DNA of 64,000 nucleotides from an uncultured Bacillota bacterium (lineage in GTDB: Bacteria > Bacillota > Dehalobacteriia > UBA7702). Position numbers and translations under genes: made by a program. Under the pieces are notes generated by a model, which worked only from the letters and a program-made list of their open reading frames with translations, searched no databases and was not told the origin of the DNA. Location: assembly GCA_934702375.1 (NCBI GenBank), contig CAKUYE010000001.1, positions 237,940 to 301,939 of the forward strand, written 5' to 3'. The first letter of the stretch is position 1. Each line of letters begins with the position of its first letter. Positions 52,880 through 62,580 of this stretch are shown in pieces.

Positions 52880-55111
52880 CTAATGTTCAATTTCAGACAA
52901 CACAGCGGAGATCTCTTCCTGCGCCAAACGGTTCATTTCCTCGGAAGCTTTTTTCAACCGGGAAACAACGGTGTCGTAGGAATCCATAATCGCATCCACA
53001 TCCCTCAGCAGCTTTTCGGCGGTAACATCTTCCAGCGAAAACACATAAGGCTCCTGGATATACTGCAAAAATCCGTAAATTTTAGGATCGTAGGCCAGAC
53101 CGATCATGGGCACGGAAGCTTTTGCCGCAAAAATCAGAGAGTGAAGTCGCATGCCGATGACCAATTGGAGTCTCCCGATAAGAGATACCATTTCATTGGT
53201 AGAAAGGGGTGAAGCAAAAACCGCATCATCTCCCAGCTGCACCATTATGCGGCGGCAGATGTTGTCATCTTTTCGGGGCTGCATCGGCAATAGCACCGGC
53301 GTAAGTTTATATTTCTCCCGGATGGCACAAATGGCTTTTACGATTTCCTCTTCAAAGAGGCGGCCGGCAGCATCGGAAAGGTGGGATTCCCGCAAAGAAA
53401 TACCAAAATACCCCTTACTCCCGGTAAGAAGTCCCGGACGGAAAGGAAAGGCTTCGTCACTTAAAAGAAATACCGGGTCGGCGGTAATGCGAATCCGCTC
53501 CTTTGCCACACCAAGCTGGATCAATTCATTCCGAGAGTCCGGCTCTCGCACCGAGATCACCGCGGCATGCTGCAATACATCCTTAACGATCTTACGATTA
53601 TGGCTCTTGCGCAGAGGGCCGATGCCATTGGCATAGACATACAGCTTCGTTTTGCCCCAATGGGCCAGACGCATCACATTGGTATAGTAATGAAGGGATT
53701 TTGTGCTTGTGGTATCCTGCAACAGTGTACCGCCGCCAAAAATCAGAAGCTTGCTGTTGCGAATGGCAAAAAAGGTGGAAAGCGGACGGAAGCGATTGAC
53801 GCAGCGTACCTCATACAACGAGGACATTCTCTGGGGATCATTAGTCAATGCCGTAATCTTGATATCCTTATCCACCCGGCGCAAACCGGCAATGATGGAT
53901 TGCAAAATCATATCATCTCCGGAATTACCGAAGCCATAGTAGCCGCTTACCACAACATCTCCACGGCGAAAGACCGTTGCCGGCGGTAAATGGTCGTAAA
54001 GCGCCAGATAATCCATGGCCATACGGTTTACGGAATAATACGTTTGGATGATACTGCGATTGTATTCCCCCTGAGCCTTCAGCGCTTCTTTGGAGGCAGA
54101 AAGCTCCTTACGCAGGTCCGCCAAAAGCATCTCCTTGGTGGGCAGAGGGCAACCACGGCAGCAAAAGTTGGTATCCCGGGCAATCTGCAGCGTTGCTTCG
54201 CTAAAGATCCCCAGATATCCCTGATTCCCAGTGACGATCACCGGGCATTCTGCGGACATGGCCTCCAGAGTAGAGCGGGAAACACCGCAAAAGATATCCG
54301 CCGCGGCGGTAAACAAATTAATATCCGACCGAGGGCCGGTAAGGGTGACCAAAGGCACGGTATCCCCCTTGGCCGCGGCGGCATCGTTTACGATTTTTGT
54401 CTGCTCTTGCAAACGCTCAAAATCATTGCCGCCACCAACGATGATGACATCCACATCGGGGAATTCCTTTCGCAGCTCCGAAGCAATCTCCACCAGATGA
54501 AAAGCCGGAGCACTGCGGTCACCGTCAATGCGGCTGATATAGACAATGCGGCGGCGCTCCGGCTTTAAGTGAAACTCCTTCAGCACCGGGGTGGGGTCAA
54601 TGGCGGCGGAAAATCGCTCCATATCAACACCGTTTACCGTAACCTCCACATGGTCGGGGTCTACACCGTATTCCTTTGCCAGATAATCCCGGATATCCTC
54701 ACTCACCGCCAGGGTGCGTTCCCCCCAGTTGGTTATTTTCCGCAACAGGGGTGTCACAAGAAAGTCCAGATGGGCTGTGGTAACAAAGCGAAACCCATAC
54801 TTTTTATGGAGCAAACCGCACAAAAAAGAGGGTATGCGAGCATGTCCGTGAACAATATCATACCGCTCCCGCCGAATCAGCGCAGAAAGCATCCGATAGG
54901 ATTTCAACATCGCACCAAGCTGTCTTTTATGGAGGGGCATTTGAAAATGAGGAATCCCCATCGCTTCCAGTTCTCCGGCATAAACGCCGCCATTGGAAGC
55001 AACATGAACATCGTAGCCAAGGCGATGTAATTCTTTTGTCAGTTCCATTACGTGGGTCTCGGCACCGCCGATATTCAACCCCATCGTAACCATGAGAATT
55101 TTTTTCTTCAT
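52880..55111 (-). CDS. csaB: Fusion of GT4-type glycosyltransferase and CsaB-type polysaccharide pyruvyl transferase
   Basis: A 743-residue cytoplasmic protein. Residues ~1-365 form a GT-B glycosyltransferase (TMGLNIGGAETHVMEL, DIVHGHARIPSF, the nucleotide-binding region ADIFCGVSRSTLEAMSAECPVI). Residues ~380-743 form a CsaB domain (VVVSGYYGFGNSGDDMIL, LLIFGGGTLLQD, YANGIGPL, DPVFLL, IGMRLHSLIFAAKAS). CsaB adds pyruvyl ketals to secondary wall polysaccharide, the ligand of SLH domains, so it serves the three SLH proteins in this window. Fusion of both steps in one chain suggests coupled assembly of the wall polymer. The start at 55111 follows GAGAGG. MurJ is 16 bases upstream. Confidence 0.9.
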   Translation of the reverse strand: MKKKILMVTMGLNIGGAETHVMELTKELHRLGYDVHVASNGGVYAGELEAMGIPHFQMPLHKRQLGAMLKSYRMLSALIRRERYDIVHGHARIPSFLCGLLHKKYGFRFVTTAHLDFLVTPLLRKITNWGERTLAVSEDIRDYLAKEYGVDPDHVEVTVNGVDMERFSAAIDPTPVLKEFHLKPERRRIVYISRIDGDRSAPAFHLVEIASELRKEFPDVDVIIVGGGNDFERLQEQTKIVNDAAAAKGDTVPLVTLTGPRSDINLFTAAADIFCGVSRSTLEAMSAECPVIVTGNQGYLGIFSEATLQIARDTNFCCRGCPLPTKEMLLADLRKELSASKEALKAQGEYNRSIIQTYYSVNRMAMDYLALYDHLPPATVFRRGDVVVSGYYGFGNSGDDMILQSIIAGLRRVDKDIKITALTNDPQRMSSLYEVRCVNRFRPLSTFFAIRNSKLLIFGGGTLLQDTTSTKSLHYYTNVMRLAHWGKTKLYVYANGIGPLRKSHNRKIVKDVLQHAAVISVREPDSRNELIQLGVAKERIRITADPVFLLSDEAFPFRPGLLTGSKGYFGISLRESHLSDAAGRLFEEEIVKAICAIREKYKLTPVLLPMQPRKDDNICRRIMVQLGDDAVFASPLSTNEMVSLIGRLQLVIGMRLHSLIFAAKASVPMIGLAYDPKIYGFLQYIQEPYVFSLEDVTAEKLLRDVDAIMDSYDTVVSRLKKASEEMNRLAQEEISAVLSEIEH

Positions 55112-55127
55112 GATACCTCTCATCCAA

Positions 55128-56687
55128 TTATACTTTCTTTAATTTCCGTTGCACCGTATCAAAAACAAGCTTGGCTTCATTTAATCCCAAAATACGAGCG
55201 AAGCACATATACACCGCAACACCAACGAGGGTTTCTCCAAGAAAGACCCCAAGCTTTACAATGGTAAGAGCCGTTTCTCCAAGAAAGATCCAACGGTGCA
55301 GGAAAAAGATCACACACCCCATCACCAGGGCAGAAATAAGCATTTTACCATAGGCAAGGCACTGCTTTTTGTTCCACAGAGCACCGTATTTTCGCTGCAC
55401 CGGAACCCACAGAAAAGCAGCGTTTACGATAGATGCCACCGAGGATGCTAAAGCAAGCCCCCCTAATCCCAGCACCGGAACAAAGGCAATGCAGCATACA
55501 ATATTGATGCCAATGGCCGCCACCCCGGCAAAGAGCGGCGCTTTTCCCTTTTGGGCGGCAAAAAAGGCCCGGGTCAATACCGCCTGAATTCCGTAGCCCA
55601 ACATCCCGATGCTAAGCCAGAGCAGAGCATTTTTGGTGATCTCCAAGGAAAAAGCATCGAATTCCCCGCCGCCGTAAATCAGATTTACCGCCTCTCCGCT
55701 GAGCACCATGGTGCCCACGGTCAAGGGAACCAGCAAAAAGATTACCGAGCGGATCGAAACTTCGATCACTTTGGAGAACCCGGCTTCATCGTGACCGGCA
55801 TTGAGTTTAGCCATTTTCGGAAAGATCACGTTGGTAATGGAAAGAACGATTACGCCGATAAGCACTGTATACAGATTATTGGCATACTGAATCGCCGAGG
55901 AACCGCTCCCTTCGTAAAGAAAGGAAGCAAACCGGGACGCCACAGAAATATTCACCGGCTGTACCCAGGTGGAAACCATCACCGGCACCATCAGCAGCAG
56001 CACTTTTTTCAGTCCTGCTTCTCCCTTTAGCCTTCGGGGTCGATAACGATAGCCTTTTTTCCGCAAAGAAGGAATCTGCACTACCGCCTGGCCCAGCCAA
56101 CCGATAAGGAAGGCCACGGCAAGACCATAGACACCGAAGCGATCGCCAAAGAGAAAGAAATAGAGAATGATCACACCATTGGAAACGATGCTGATGGCCG
56201 CCGGGATATTAAATTCGCCCAGGGATTGCAAAACGCCGACAAAGGCAAAGGCAATGCCGGTAAAAACTACCGTGGGGAACATATAAATCAGTAATTTCAC
56301 ACAGAGATCCGCCGTTGCAGCATCAAAGCCTTCGCCATAAAACCCGACCAAAGGCTTGGCAAAGCCGATGCCCAGCGCCGTTAAAGCAACGGTGGCAAAG
56401 AGAATCATGGTAATAAAGGAATTGGCAAAGGAGAATGCACGGCATTCCCCCTCCTGCTCGTAGTACTCATTAAAAATAGGGATAAAGCAGGAGGTGATGG
56501 CCGAAGCAAAAATCACATCGAAAAATACCCGGGGGATCAGGCTCGCCGTCAGAAAAGCATTGGCTTCCATCGCGGTACCAAAGGTAATGGCGATCAGGCG
56601 ATCCCGATACAGCCCCATCAATTTTCCCACCAATGTGATGATAATAATATAATTTATGGTTTTTACTGCACTTTTTTCTTTATTCAT
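55128..56687 (-). CDS. murJ: Lipid II flippase-family protein MurJ
   Basis: A 519-residue MATE/MOP-fold membrane protein with fourteen predicted helices. Characteristic segments are the N-terminal INYIIIITLVGKLMGLYRDRLIAITFG, FFDVIFASAITSCFIPIFNEYYE, and ALTRAFFAAQKGKAPLFAGV in helices 9-10. MurJ proteins flip the peptidoglycan precursor lipid II. Paralogues next to wall-polysaccharide genes may flip other undecaprenyl-linked chains. Placed directly before the glycosyltransferase-CsaB fusion, it could export that polymer's repeat unit. It lies 57 bases after the 900-residue protein gene. Confidence 0.9.
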   Translation of the reverse strand: MNKEKSAVKTINYIIIITLVGKLMGLYRDRLIAITFGTAMEANAFLTASLIPRVFFDVIFASAITSCFIPIFNEYYEQEGECRAFSFANSFITMILFATVALTALGIGFAKPLVGFYGEGFDAATADLCVKLLIYMFPTVVFTGIAFAFVGVLQSLGEFNIPAAISIVSNGVIILYFFLFGDRFGVYGLAVAFLIGWLGQAVVQIPSLRKKGYRYRPRRLKGEAGLKKVLLLMVPVMVSTWVQPVNISVASRFASFLYEGSGSSAIQYANNLYTVLIGVIVLSITNVIFPKMAKLNAGHDEAGFSKVIEVSIRSVIFLLVPLTVGTMVLSGEAVNLIYGGGEFDAFSLEITKNALLWLSIGMLGYGIQAVLTRAFFAAQKGKAPLFAGVAAIGINIVCCIAFVPVLGLGGLALASSVASIVNAAFLWVPVQRKYGALWNKKQCLAYGKMLISALVMGCVIFFLHRWIFLGETALTIVKLGVFLGETLVGVAVYMCFARILGLNEAKLVFDTVQRKLKKV

Positions 56688-56744
56688 TTATCTTAAGCAG
56701 TTGTCCTTCATTTTCTGTCAACATCTTTTGCTGCAACCGCAACA

Positions 56745-59447
56745 TCATTCCTTCGGCCGCATAAAAGAAGCATGGTCAATAACCGGTGCAGGTTTTTCCG
56801 CTTCTGCCAAAATTTCCGGTTCTGCTCCGGAAGCTTCTGAATCTTCCTTAACAACGGTTTTCGGCAAAGGGCTGATTTCATCGGCAGTTTCCCCAAAGGA
56901 TAAGCTGTCCGTCCCCGCCATGACCGGAGCAACACGTTCTTCCTTGGGAAGTGGTTGCACCTCTTCGGCTGCTTGAGGGGCATCCTTTTTTCGTTTTCCC
57001 TTTTTGAGATTTATTTTTCCAAAGAGAGAGGAAAGACCTTTTTTCTCTTTCTTTTCTTCGATCAAAGTTTCCACTGGAGAAATTCCTTTTTCTGTCGTTT
57101 CTCCGGTTTCCGATGCAATAAGGCCATCGGTTTCCAAAGCAGGGATTTCGTCCGCGGTTCCGGGAACATCCTTCTCTCCGGCGGAAGCAGGTGCTTCCTT
57201 CTGTTTTTTTCCAAAAACACCGGGAAGGAGTTTTTCAAGAAAACCTTCATCATTGGCACGATAAACCACACCCACAAGGGATGCGAGAACAAGGATCAAT
57301 TCCAAAATCCAGGTACCGGCAGAAATCGGCGGAACATAAGCGCCGCCCATCGCCATAGCTTCTCCATTGGCCTCGGAGATATAATAATCACTGCAATGCT
57401 CCAAGGCAAAGGAATAGGAATTGCCATTGTTTTCTACATCGCCGCAATATTCGCTTTCATTAGTTTCTTCATTAAAATAGAATAACCCATAATTTTTGGT
57501 GCTATCCAAGGTAAAATTCATGGTTACCGTAGCCGGACCGGGAATATCGCCGTCATGTTCAAAATGAAGAATCATCGGCTCGTTACCCATCAATTTAATA
57601 TCAGCTTCATGCTTGGAGGTTTGAGACATCCGCATATCAAAATCCATAGGATTGTAGATATCCACACCGTGGAAGCGAATTTCATAACCGACATTCGTAT
57701 CCGAGGTAGTGCCAGTCAAAATAAGATCGACTTCTTTTCCCTGAATATCCTCAAAAACAGATGTCGGAACGATGCCATCCACGGTATCTCCCAAGCTCAT
57801 GGAGATATCCGAAAGATCCACGGCTTCGGTGGTGATGAAGTAATCACCGCCCTCGCTCAAAGAAAAGGAAACCATACCGCCGGAAACCGTAACATCGGAA
57901 ACCAGCTCAAATTTTCCCGTTGCATCACTATAGTGATAGCATTGATAACTGCCATCGGGAATGGAAACAGTAACGGTGGCGGCAGCTTTCCCCGGAAAAG
58001 CACCGCTGTGCTGGAAGCAGATATACTCTGCATTTACCGCAGCGGCATCAATTTCAAACTGATGCTGGGGAGCAGCAGAGATCGCGGCGTTAAAATCCAT
58101 GGGATTGGTAATATCTGTTCCTTTAAAAGAGATGGAGTAGGGTTCTTCATCGCCCCAGGTTCCTTCATAAACATAGCTTGTATCCTGCCCTTGGATGCCT
58201 TCAAAGACAGATTTTGCAACCATTGTACCCTGAGAAGTAACGGTAGTGGATTTCTGTGTAGAATCCGCAGCCGTACCGGTGCTGCTGCCGGTGCTTTTTG
58301 TTGTGCTCGTATCGGTTTTGGCTCCCGATTTCGTGGTAGCGGATTTCGTTGTCGTACTGTTGGCTTTCGTTGTGGTATTCGTGTTGTTCGTTGTCGTAGC
58401 GATATTTTTCACGCTATGGCTTTTGGCGGCGGAAAAGTCATAAAAGCTGCCGCCTTCCTGATAGCAAAGATACGCAACAAGGCCGCAGCGGGCAGCAGAA
58501 GTGGCAGCAGAGGTAGCCGTACCGCTGTTTGCCGCAGAGAATCCGCCGTTACTCTGGTAGGAAACGAGGAGTCCGTCCAAAAGGCTAACGGAAAAATAGG
58601 CGTTATCCTGAGGGTCCATATGCATGGAGCAAAGGGCCGTTAACACCGCAGCGGTAGCAGAGGTACTGTCTTTGATGCTGCCGTTAGAGGCCTGCAAACC
58701 GCCAAGCTTGGTTAAAAGGCCATTGGCCGCCGCCACTACAGCGCTGTCGCCGGCGTAGTAATAGGGGCCAAGAGCACTCAAAACCAATCCGCAGGTACCG
58801 ACATCGGGTACCGACTGATTGCTTAAGGATTCTGCCGAAGCAGTAAGAGAAGAAATCAACGCTGCCCGGGTAATGGCAGAGCCGTTTGCCCGGAGATCTG
58901 CATCGGAAATAAAGCAGCCGTCAACGGTGAGCAAAGCATAAGCTACGGTGCCGATACCTTCCTTTTCCAAAGAACCCAGGCTGCGGGAATAAAGCCCTTT
59001 GTAGAGGAGATCCACACGGTTGCCGTTGGCATCGTTCCCCACATGACCGGGATCACCTCCGGCAGCCTTTACCGCCAAAGCGCCACGAAGAAAATCAATA
59101 CTGCGATAGCTGCCGTTTCCATTCCGCAACTGCACGTTCACATAACCGAGATAAGTAGAAAATTCATCATCGGTTACAGCAGTGCGGCCGGCATCCCGCC
59201 CCGATGCCATGATCAGCAAATCCGTCGCTTCGGTAAGGGCGGTTTTTGCTTCGGCATCCGTCAATACCCGGTTATCATTGCCTTTTTCGTAATCATAGGT
59301 CTTATCAATATACGTTGTGACCCGGGTACCGGCAGCAGCCAAAAGTGGCGTTGCTACAGCAGCGCACAAAAAACAAAGGCAAATCACTGCCAAAGAGATC
59401 CGGTGCAGTATTTTCGTTTTAGATTTTTTTATATTATGATCCTTCAT
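56745..59447 (-). CDS. Membrane-anchored prenyltransferase/transcobalamin-barrel-like surface protein
   Basis: A 900-residue protein. Signal peptide or anchor ~15-40. Residues ~70-330 are an all-helical repeat region resembling squalene-cyclase/transcobalamin alpha-toroids (GIGTVAYALLTVDG, DVGTCGLVLSALGPYY, SIKDSTSATAAVLTALCSM, GLLVSYQSNGGFS). A Thr/Ser/Lys linker follows (~350-415), then two copies of a beta domain (~415-540 and ~563-690) each starting SVFE.IQG and containing NPMDF. A TM helix lies at ~705-730, then a ~170-residue charged cytoplasmic tail. There is no SLH repeat. The role is unknown; the barrel and the corrinoid neighbourhood make ligand capture a reasonable guess. Confidence 0.75.
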   Translation of the reverse strand: MKDHNIKKSKTKILHRISLAVICLCFLCAAVATPLLAAAGTRVTTYIDKTYDYEKGNDNRVLTDAEAKTALTEATDLLIMASGRDAGRTAVTDDEFSTYLGYVNVQLRNGNGSYRSIDFLRGALAVKAAGGDPGHVGNDANGNRVDLLYKGLYSRSLGSLEKEGIGTVAYALLTVDGCFISDADLRANGSAITRAALISSLTASAESLSNQSVPDVGTCGLVLSALGPYYYAGDSAVVAAANGLLTKLGGLQASNGSIKDSTSATAAVLTALCSMHMDPQDNAYFSVSLLDGLLVSYQSNGGFSAANSGTATSAATSAARCGLVAYLCYQEGGSFYDFSAAKSHSVKNIATTTNNTNTTTKANSTTTKSATTKSGAKTDTSTTKSTGSSTGTAADSTQKSTTVTSQGTMVAKSVFEGIQGQDTSYVYEGTWGDEEPYSISFKGTDITNPMDFNAAISAAPQHQFEIDAAAVNAEYICFQHSGAFPGKAAATVTVSIPDGSYQCYHYSDATGKFELVSDVTVSGGMVSFSLSEGGDYFITTEAVDLSDISMSLGDTVDGIVPTSVFEDIQGKEVDLILTGTTSDTNVGYEIRFHGVDIYNPMDFDMRMSQTSKHEADIKLMGNEPMILHFEHDGDIPGPATVTMNFTLDSTKNYGLFYFNEETNESEYCGDVENNGNSYSFALEHCSDYYISEANGEAMAMGGAYVPPISAGTWILELILVLASLVGVVYRANDEGFLEKLLPGVFGKKQKEAPASAGEKDVPGTADEIPALETDGLIASETGETTEKGISPVETLIEEKKEKKGLSSLFGKINLKKGKRKKDAPQAAEEVQPLPKEERVAPVMAGTDSLSFGETADEISPLPKTVVKEDSEASGAEPEILAEAEKPAPVIDHASFMRPKE

Positions 59448-59490
59448 ATCGTTCTTCCTTTATTTACACACGCATCTGTTTTTCATGCAA

Positions 59491-59862
59491 TCAATTCAGG
59501 TAATTTTCACCGGCATCTGCTGTTGCGATCATATCAATGCCGGTATTACAAATATTATTGACAATAACCGTTCCTGCGGAGACCGGCGCTGTCACGCTTA
59601 CGGTTCTCAAAACCGCCATGCAGTCAAAAATCAGAGACTTTGGCAAAGGCTCCGCCGAGCGCACCGGCAAGGGATCACCATTTATAACTTTTACCGTTGT
59701 GGTCAATGTGCGAACGGGATGAATACATTCACTTTGAGCATATTCCACACCACGTTTACAAAGGTTTCCTTCAACCTTTGTTACTGCACCATCGGTGATT
59801 TCCACGGTGAGCAAACACCCCAGGGGGCATCGAATACAGGTGATTTGACGAATTTCTTTCAT
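59491..59862 (-). CDS. DUF1667 protein, cysteine-rich partner of glp-like oxidoreductases
   Basis: A 123-residue protein with an N-terminal Cys cluster (CIRCPLGC) and a VEGNLCKRGVEYA motif, typical of DUF1667. In Firmicutes this family follows two FAD oxidoreductases in anaerobic glycerol-3-phosphate dehydrogenase-like operons and is thought to carry an iron-sulfur centre or electron. The ATG overlaps the upstream oxidoreductase by four bases. The 900-residue protein gene begins 43 bases downstream, so it may be on the same transcript. Confidence 0.88.
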   Translation of the reverse strand: MKEIRQITCIRCPLGCLLTVEITDGAVTKVEGNLCKRGVEYAQSECIHPVRTLTTTVKVINGDPLPVRSAEPLPKSLIFDCMAVLRTVSVTAPVSAGTVIVNNICNTGIDMIATADAGENYLN

Positions 59863-61127
59863 GATTTCAGCCCCACTTCTATCGTAATTTCTCCGCCGAG
59901 ACGGGCAAGCTCTTCCCCTTTCAGCACCACTGTTTCCATTTCACCGGGGGTCACAATACGCTTATGACGTAATTTCACATCATTTCCCTCGGAGGTCACA
60001 CGAATAAAGGCATCACGATACACACCGTCGGAACGGAAGAACAGCCGCAGCTCATCTCCACCGCCGGTGACACATTGAGGAACGATATATCGAACCCCTC
60101 GCCCGGGAACGGTATGAATCGCATTACGCTGCGTAAGGCTGCCTTTGATATACGCGGCGGCGGAAATACCGGCAATTTCGGCTTCATCGGAAACATAGTC
60201 CACCAAATCATGAACATGAAGCACATTTCCGCAGGAAAAGATGCCGGAAACCGAAGTTTCCCGATGCTCGTCCACAATCGCTCCGCCGGTGATGGGATCC
60301 AGCTCAACACCGGCACCCTTTGCCAATTCATTTTCAGGAATTAAGCCAACGGAGAGTAAAAGAGTATCGCATTCCATAAATTCCTTTGTTTCTTCGATAG
60401 GGCGAAAGGACTCATCCACTTTAGCAATGGTCACTCCGGTCAACCGATCTTCCCCATGAATTTCGGTTACCGTATGGCTAAGCAGAAGAGGAATATCAAA
60501 GTCTTCCAGACACTGCACGATATTTCGCTTCAAACCGCCGGAATAGGGCATTAATTCCAATACGGCTTCAACTTCGGCACCTTCCAGAGTCATACGTCGA
60601 GCCATAATCAAACCAATATCGCCACTCCCCAGGATCACTGCTTTTTTTCCGGGCAGATACCCCTTCATATTTACAAAAAGCTGGGCAGCTCCGGCGGTGT
60701 AGACCCCTGCCGGCCGTGTACCGGGAATACGAATGGCACCGCGATTGCGCTCTCGGCATCCCATTGCCAAAACCACTGCACCGGCCTTTACTTTCACCAG
60801 GCCGTCGTTTTCATTCACATAAGTCACTTCATGATCTGCCGTGATTCGTGTCACTGTAGTATGACATTTATAAGGGATTCCCAGCTCCCGCACTCGCTTT
60901 GAATAGCGGGCCGCATACTCCGGGCCGGTAAGCTCTTCATTAAATTTGTGCAGACCAAAACCATTATGAATACACTGACGTAAAATACCGCCGAGGTGGT
61001 CATTTCGCTCCAAAATCAAAATATCCGTAATCCCCTGTTCTCTGGCGCTAATGGCTGCCGCCATTCCGGCAGGGCCGCCACCAACGATCACCAGATCGAC
61101 TCGGGACGTTTTATTTTCCATTTTCAT
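59859..61127 (-). CDS. NAD(P)/FAD-dependent oxidoreductase
   Basis: A 422-residue flavoprotein with an N-terminal FAD loop (IVGGGPAGMAAAISA), a second dinucleotide loop (VILGSGDIGLIMARRM near 165) and a C-terminal FSCGNVLHVHD FAD motif. It is the middle gene of the trio [BFD-containing dehydrogenase - this protein - DUF1667], an arrangement of anaerobic glycerol-3-phosphate dehydrogenases. It likely passes electrons from the dehydrogenase to NAD(P) or a membrane carrier. The DUF1667 start overlaps its stop. Confidence 0.9.
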   Translation of the reverse strand: MKMENKTSRVDLVIVGGGPAGMAAAISAREQGITDILILERNDHLGGILRQCIHNGFGLHKFNEELTGPEYAARYSKRVRELGIPYKCHTTVTRITADHEVTYVNENDGLVKVKAGAVVLAMGCRERNRGAIRIPGTRPAGVYTAGAAQLFVNMKGYLPGKKAVILGSGDIGLIMARRMTLEGAEVEAVLELMPYSGGLKRNIVQCLEDFDIPLLLSHTVTEIHGEDRLTGVTIAKVDESFRPIEETKEFMECDTLLLSVGLIPENELAKGAGVELDPITGGAIVDEHRETSVSGIFSCGNVLHVHDLVDYVSDEAEIAGISAAAYIKGSLTQRNAIHTVPGRGVRYIVPQCVTGGGDELRLFFRSDGVYRDAFIRVTSEGNDVKLRHKRIVTPGEMETVVLKGEELARLGGEITIEVGLKS

Positions 61128-61139
61128 AAAGTAATCTCC

Positions 61140-62573
61140 TTACTTCGTCTTACCCACTAAGATCTCGGAACCGGGCCCCTTTTTGGAAACCTGTTCCATG
61201 GGAATACCCAGTTCGCGACTGAGAATCTCGGTAACATAAGGCAAGCAAAAGCCGCCTTGACAACGCCCCATACCACCGCGGGTACGGCGCTTAATTCCAT
61301 CGACATCAACCGCGCCGGGATTGCTGCGGATCGCATCCAGAATTTCTCCTTCGCTGATCTCTTCACAGCGGCAAATGATCTTGCCGTAAGCAGGATTTTT
61401 CTCAATATAAGAACGGCGCTCCTCATCCTTCATATGACGCAGCTCCGGAATGGGACGACGGTAGGGATCAAAATCCCTTCGTTTCTCTGTCAATGCACCG
61501 ATCTGACGCAGAAGGTCTGTAACGTAAAGAGCGATTGCCGGAGATGAAGCCAAGCCGGGAGATTCAATGGCCGCAACATGAACCAAACGGGGATGCTGGG
61601 GAGATTGACGAATCACAAAATCCCCGGTGTTGCCCACAGCTCGAAGCCCCGTAAAAGCGGTAATGATACCACTCCCCGGCAAATTGGGAATGCTTTTTGC
61701 GGCATCCTGCCATACTTTATCCAAGCCGGATCGGGTGGTACTTTTATCATGTTTATCTTCAATATCTTCCGCCGTTGGCCCAACCATTAAATTTCCATGT
61801 GCCGTCGGCGTGACCAGAATCCCTTTGCCCATTGCCGTCGGCGCCTGGAAAATCGTCTGACGGGCAAAATGAGCCATATCATGATCCAGAAGATAGTATT
61901 CACCGCGGCGAGGATGAATTTCAAAGAAATGATCCCCAACCATAGAGGCAATCTCATCGGCAAAGAGACCGGCAGCATTAATAACAAAAGATGCGGTAAG
62001 AGACTCCCCGGCAGAAATAATCTCAAAATGACTGCTGCGGTCAAACAAATCTGTTACGGGGAAATTGCGCCGCAGCGCAACACCGTTATCCATGGCATTG
62101 CCTATGGCGGCAATGGTCAGATTATAAGGGCAAATGATCCCGGCATCGGGAGCATAAAGCGCCCCCACCGCATTGGGATGAATGTAAGGCTCGATCTGCC
62201 GTAATTCTTCACGGTTAAGAATGGACAGATGCTCCACACCATTGAGCTTCCCTCGCGTATACAGCTCATGCACCGCACTCATTTCATCTTCGGAAAAGGC
62301 AACAACTAACGAACCATTTTGCTGATAAGCAACTCCCAATTCCTTTGCAACCTGGGGCATAAGGCGACACCCCAAAACATTAAGCTGCGCCTTTAAAGAG
62401 CCGGGTTTTGCATCGTAACCGGCATGAACGATTCCGCTGTTTGCTTTGGAGCTGCCCATGGAAACATCGGCTTCTTTTTCCAAAACAACGATGGATAAAT
62501 TATATCGTGCCAACTCTCTGGCAATCATCGAACCGGTTACACCGGCTCCGATTATCGCAATATCGTAATGCAT
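61140..62573 (-). CDS. GlpA-like FAD-dependent dehydrogenase with BFD iron-sulfur domain
   Basis: A 477-residue protein. The N-terminal FAD loop IIGAGVTGSMIAREL leads a DAO-type dehydrogenase (SGIVHAGYDAKPGS, INAAGLFAD, HPRRGEYYLLD). The C-terminal ~90 residues are a BFD-like [2Fe-2S] domain with four cysteines (ICRCEE then GMGRCQGGFC). This matches anaerobic glycerol-3-phosphate dehydrogenase-type enzymes, though other 2-hydroxy-acid substrates cannot be excluded. No glpK or glpF lies nearby. I start at the ATG at 62573 behind AAAGGAG; the preceding TTG is part of the leader. The leader can form two competing hairpins at the ribosome site. Confidence 0.88.
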   Translation of the reverse strand: MHYDIAIIGAGVTGSMIARELARYNLSIVVLEKEADVSMGSSKANSGIVHAGYDAKPGSLKAQLNVLGCRLMPQVAKELGVAYQQNGSLVVAFSEDEMSAVHELYTRGKLNGVEHLSILNREELRQIEPYIHPNAVGALYAPDAGIICPYNLTIAAIGNAMDNGVALRRNFPVTDLFDRSSHFEIISAGESLTASFVINAAGLFADEIASMVGDHFFEIHPRRGEYYLLDHDMAHFARQTIFQAPTAMGKGILVTPTAHGNLMVGPTAEDIEDKHDKSTTRSGLDKVWQDAAKSIPNLPGSGIITAFTGLRAVGNTGDFVIRQSPQHPRLVHVAAIESPGLASSPAIALYVTDLLRQIGALTEKRRDFDPYRRPIPELRHMKDEERRSYIEKNPAYGKIICRCEEISEGEILDAIRSNPGAVDVDGIKRRTRGGMGRCQGGFCLPYVTEILSRELGIPMEQVSKKGPGSEILVGKTK

Positions 62574-62580
62574 CAAAAAA

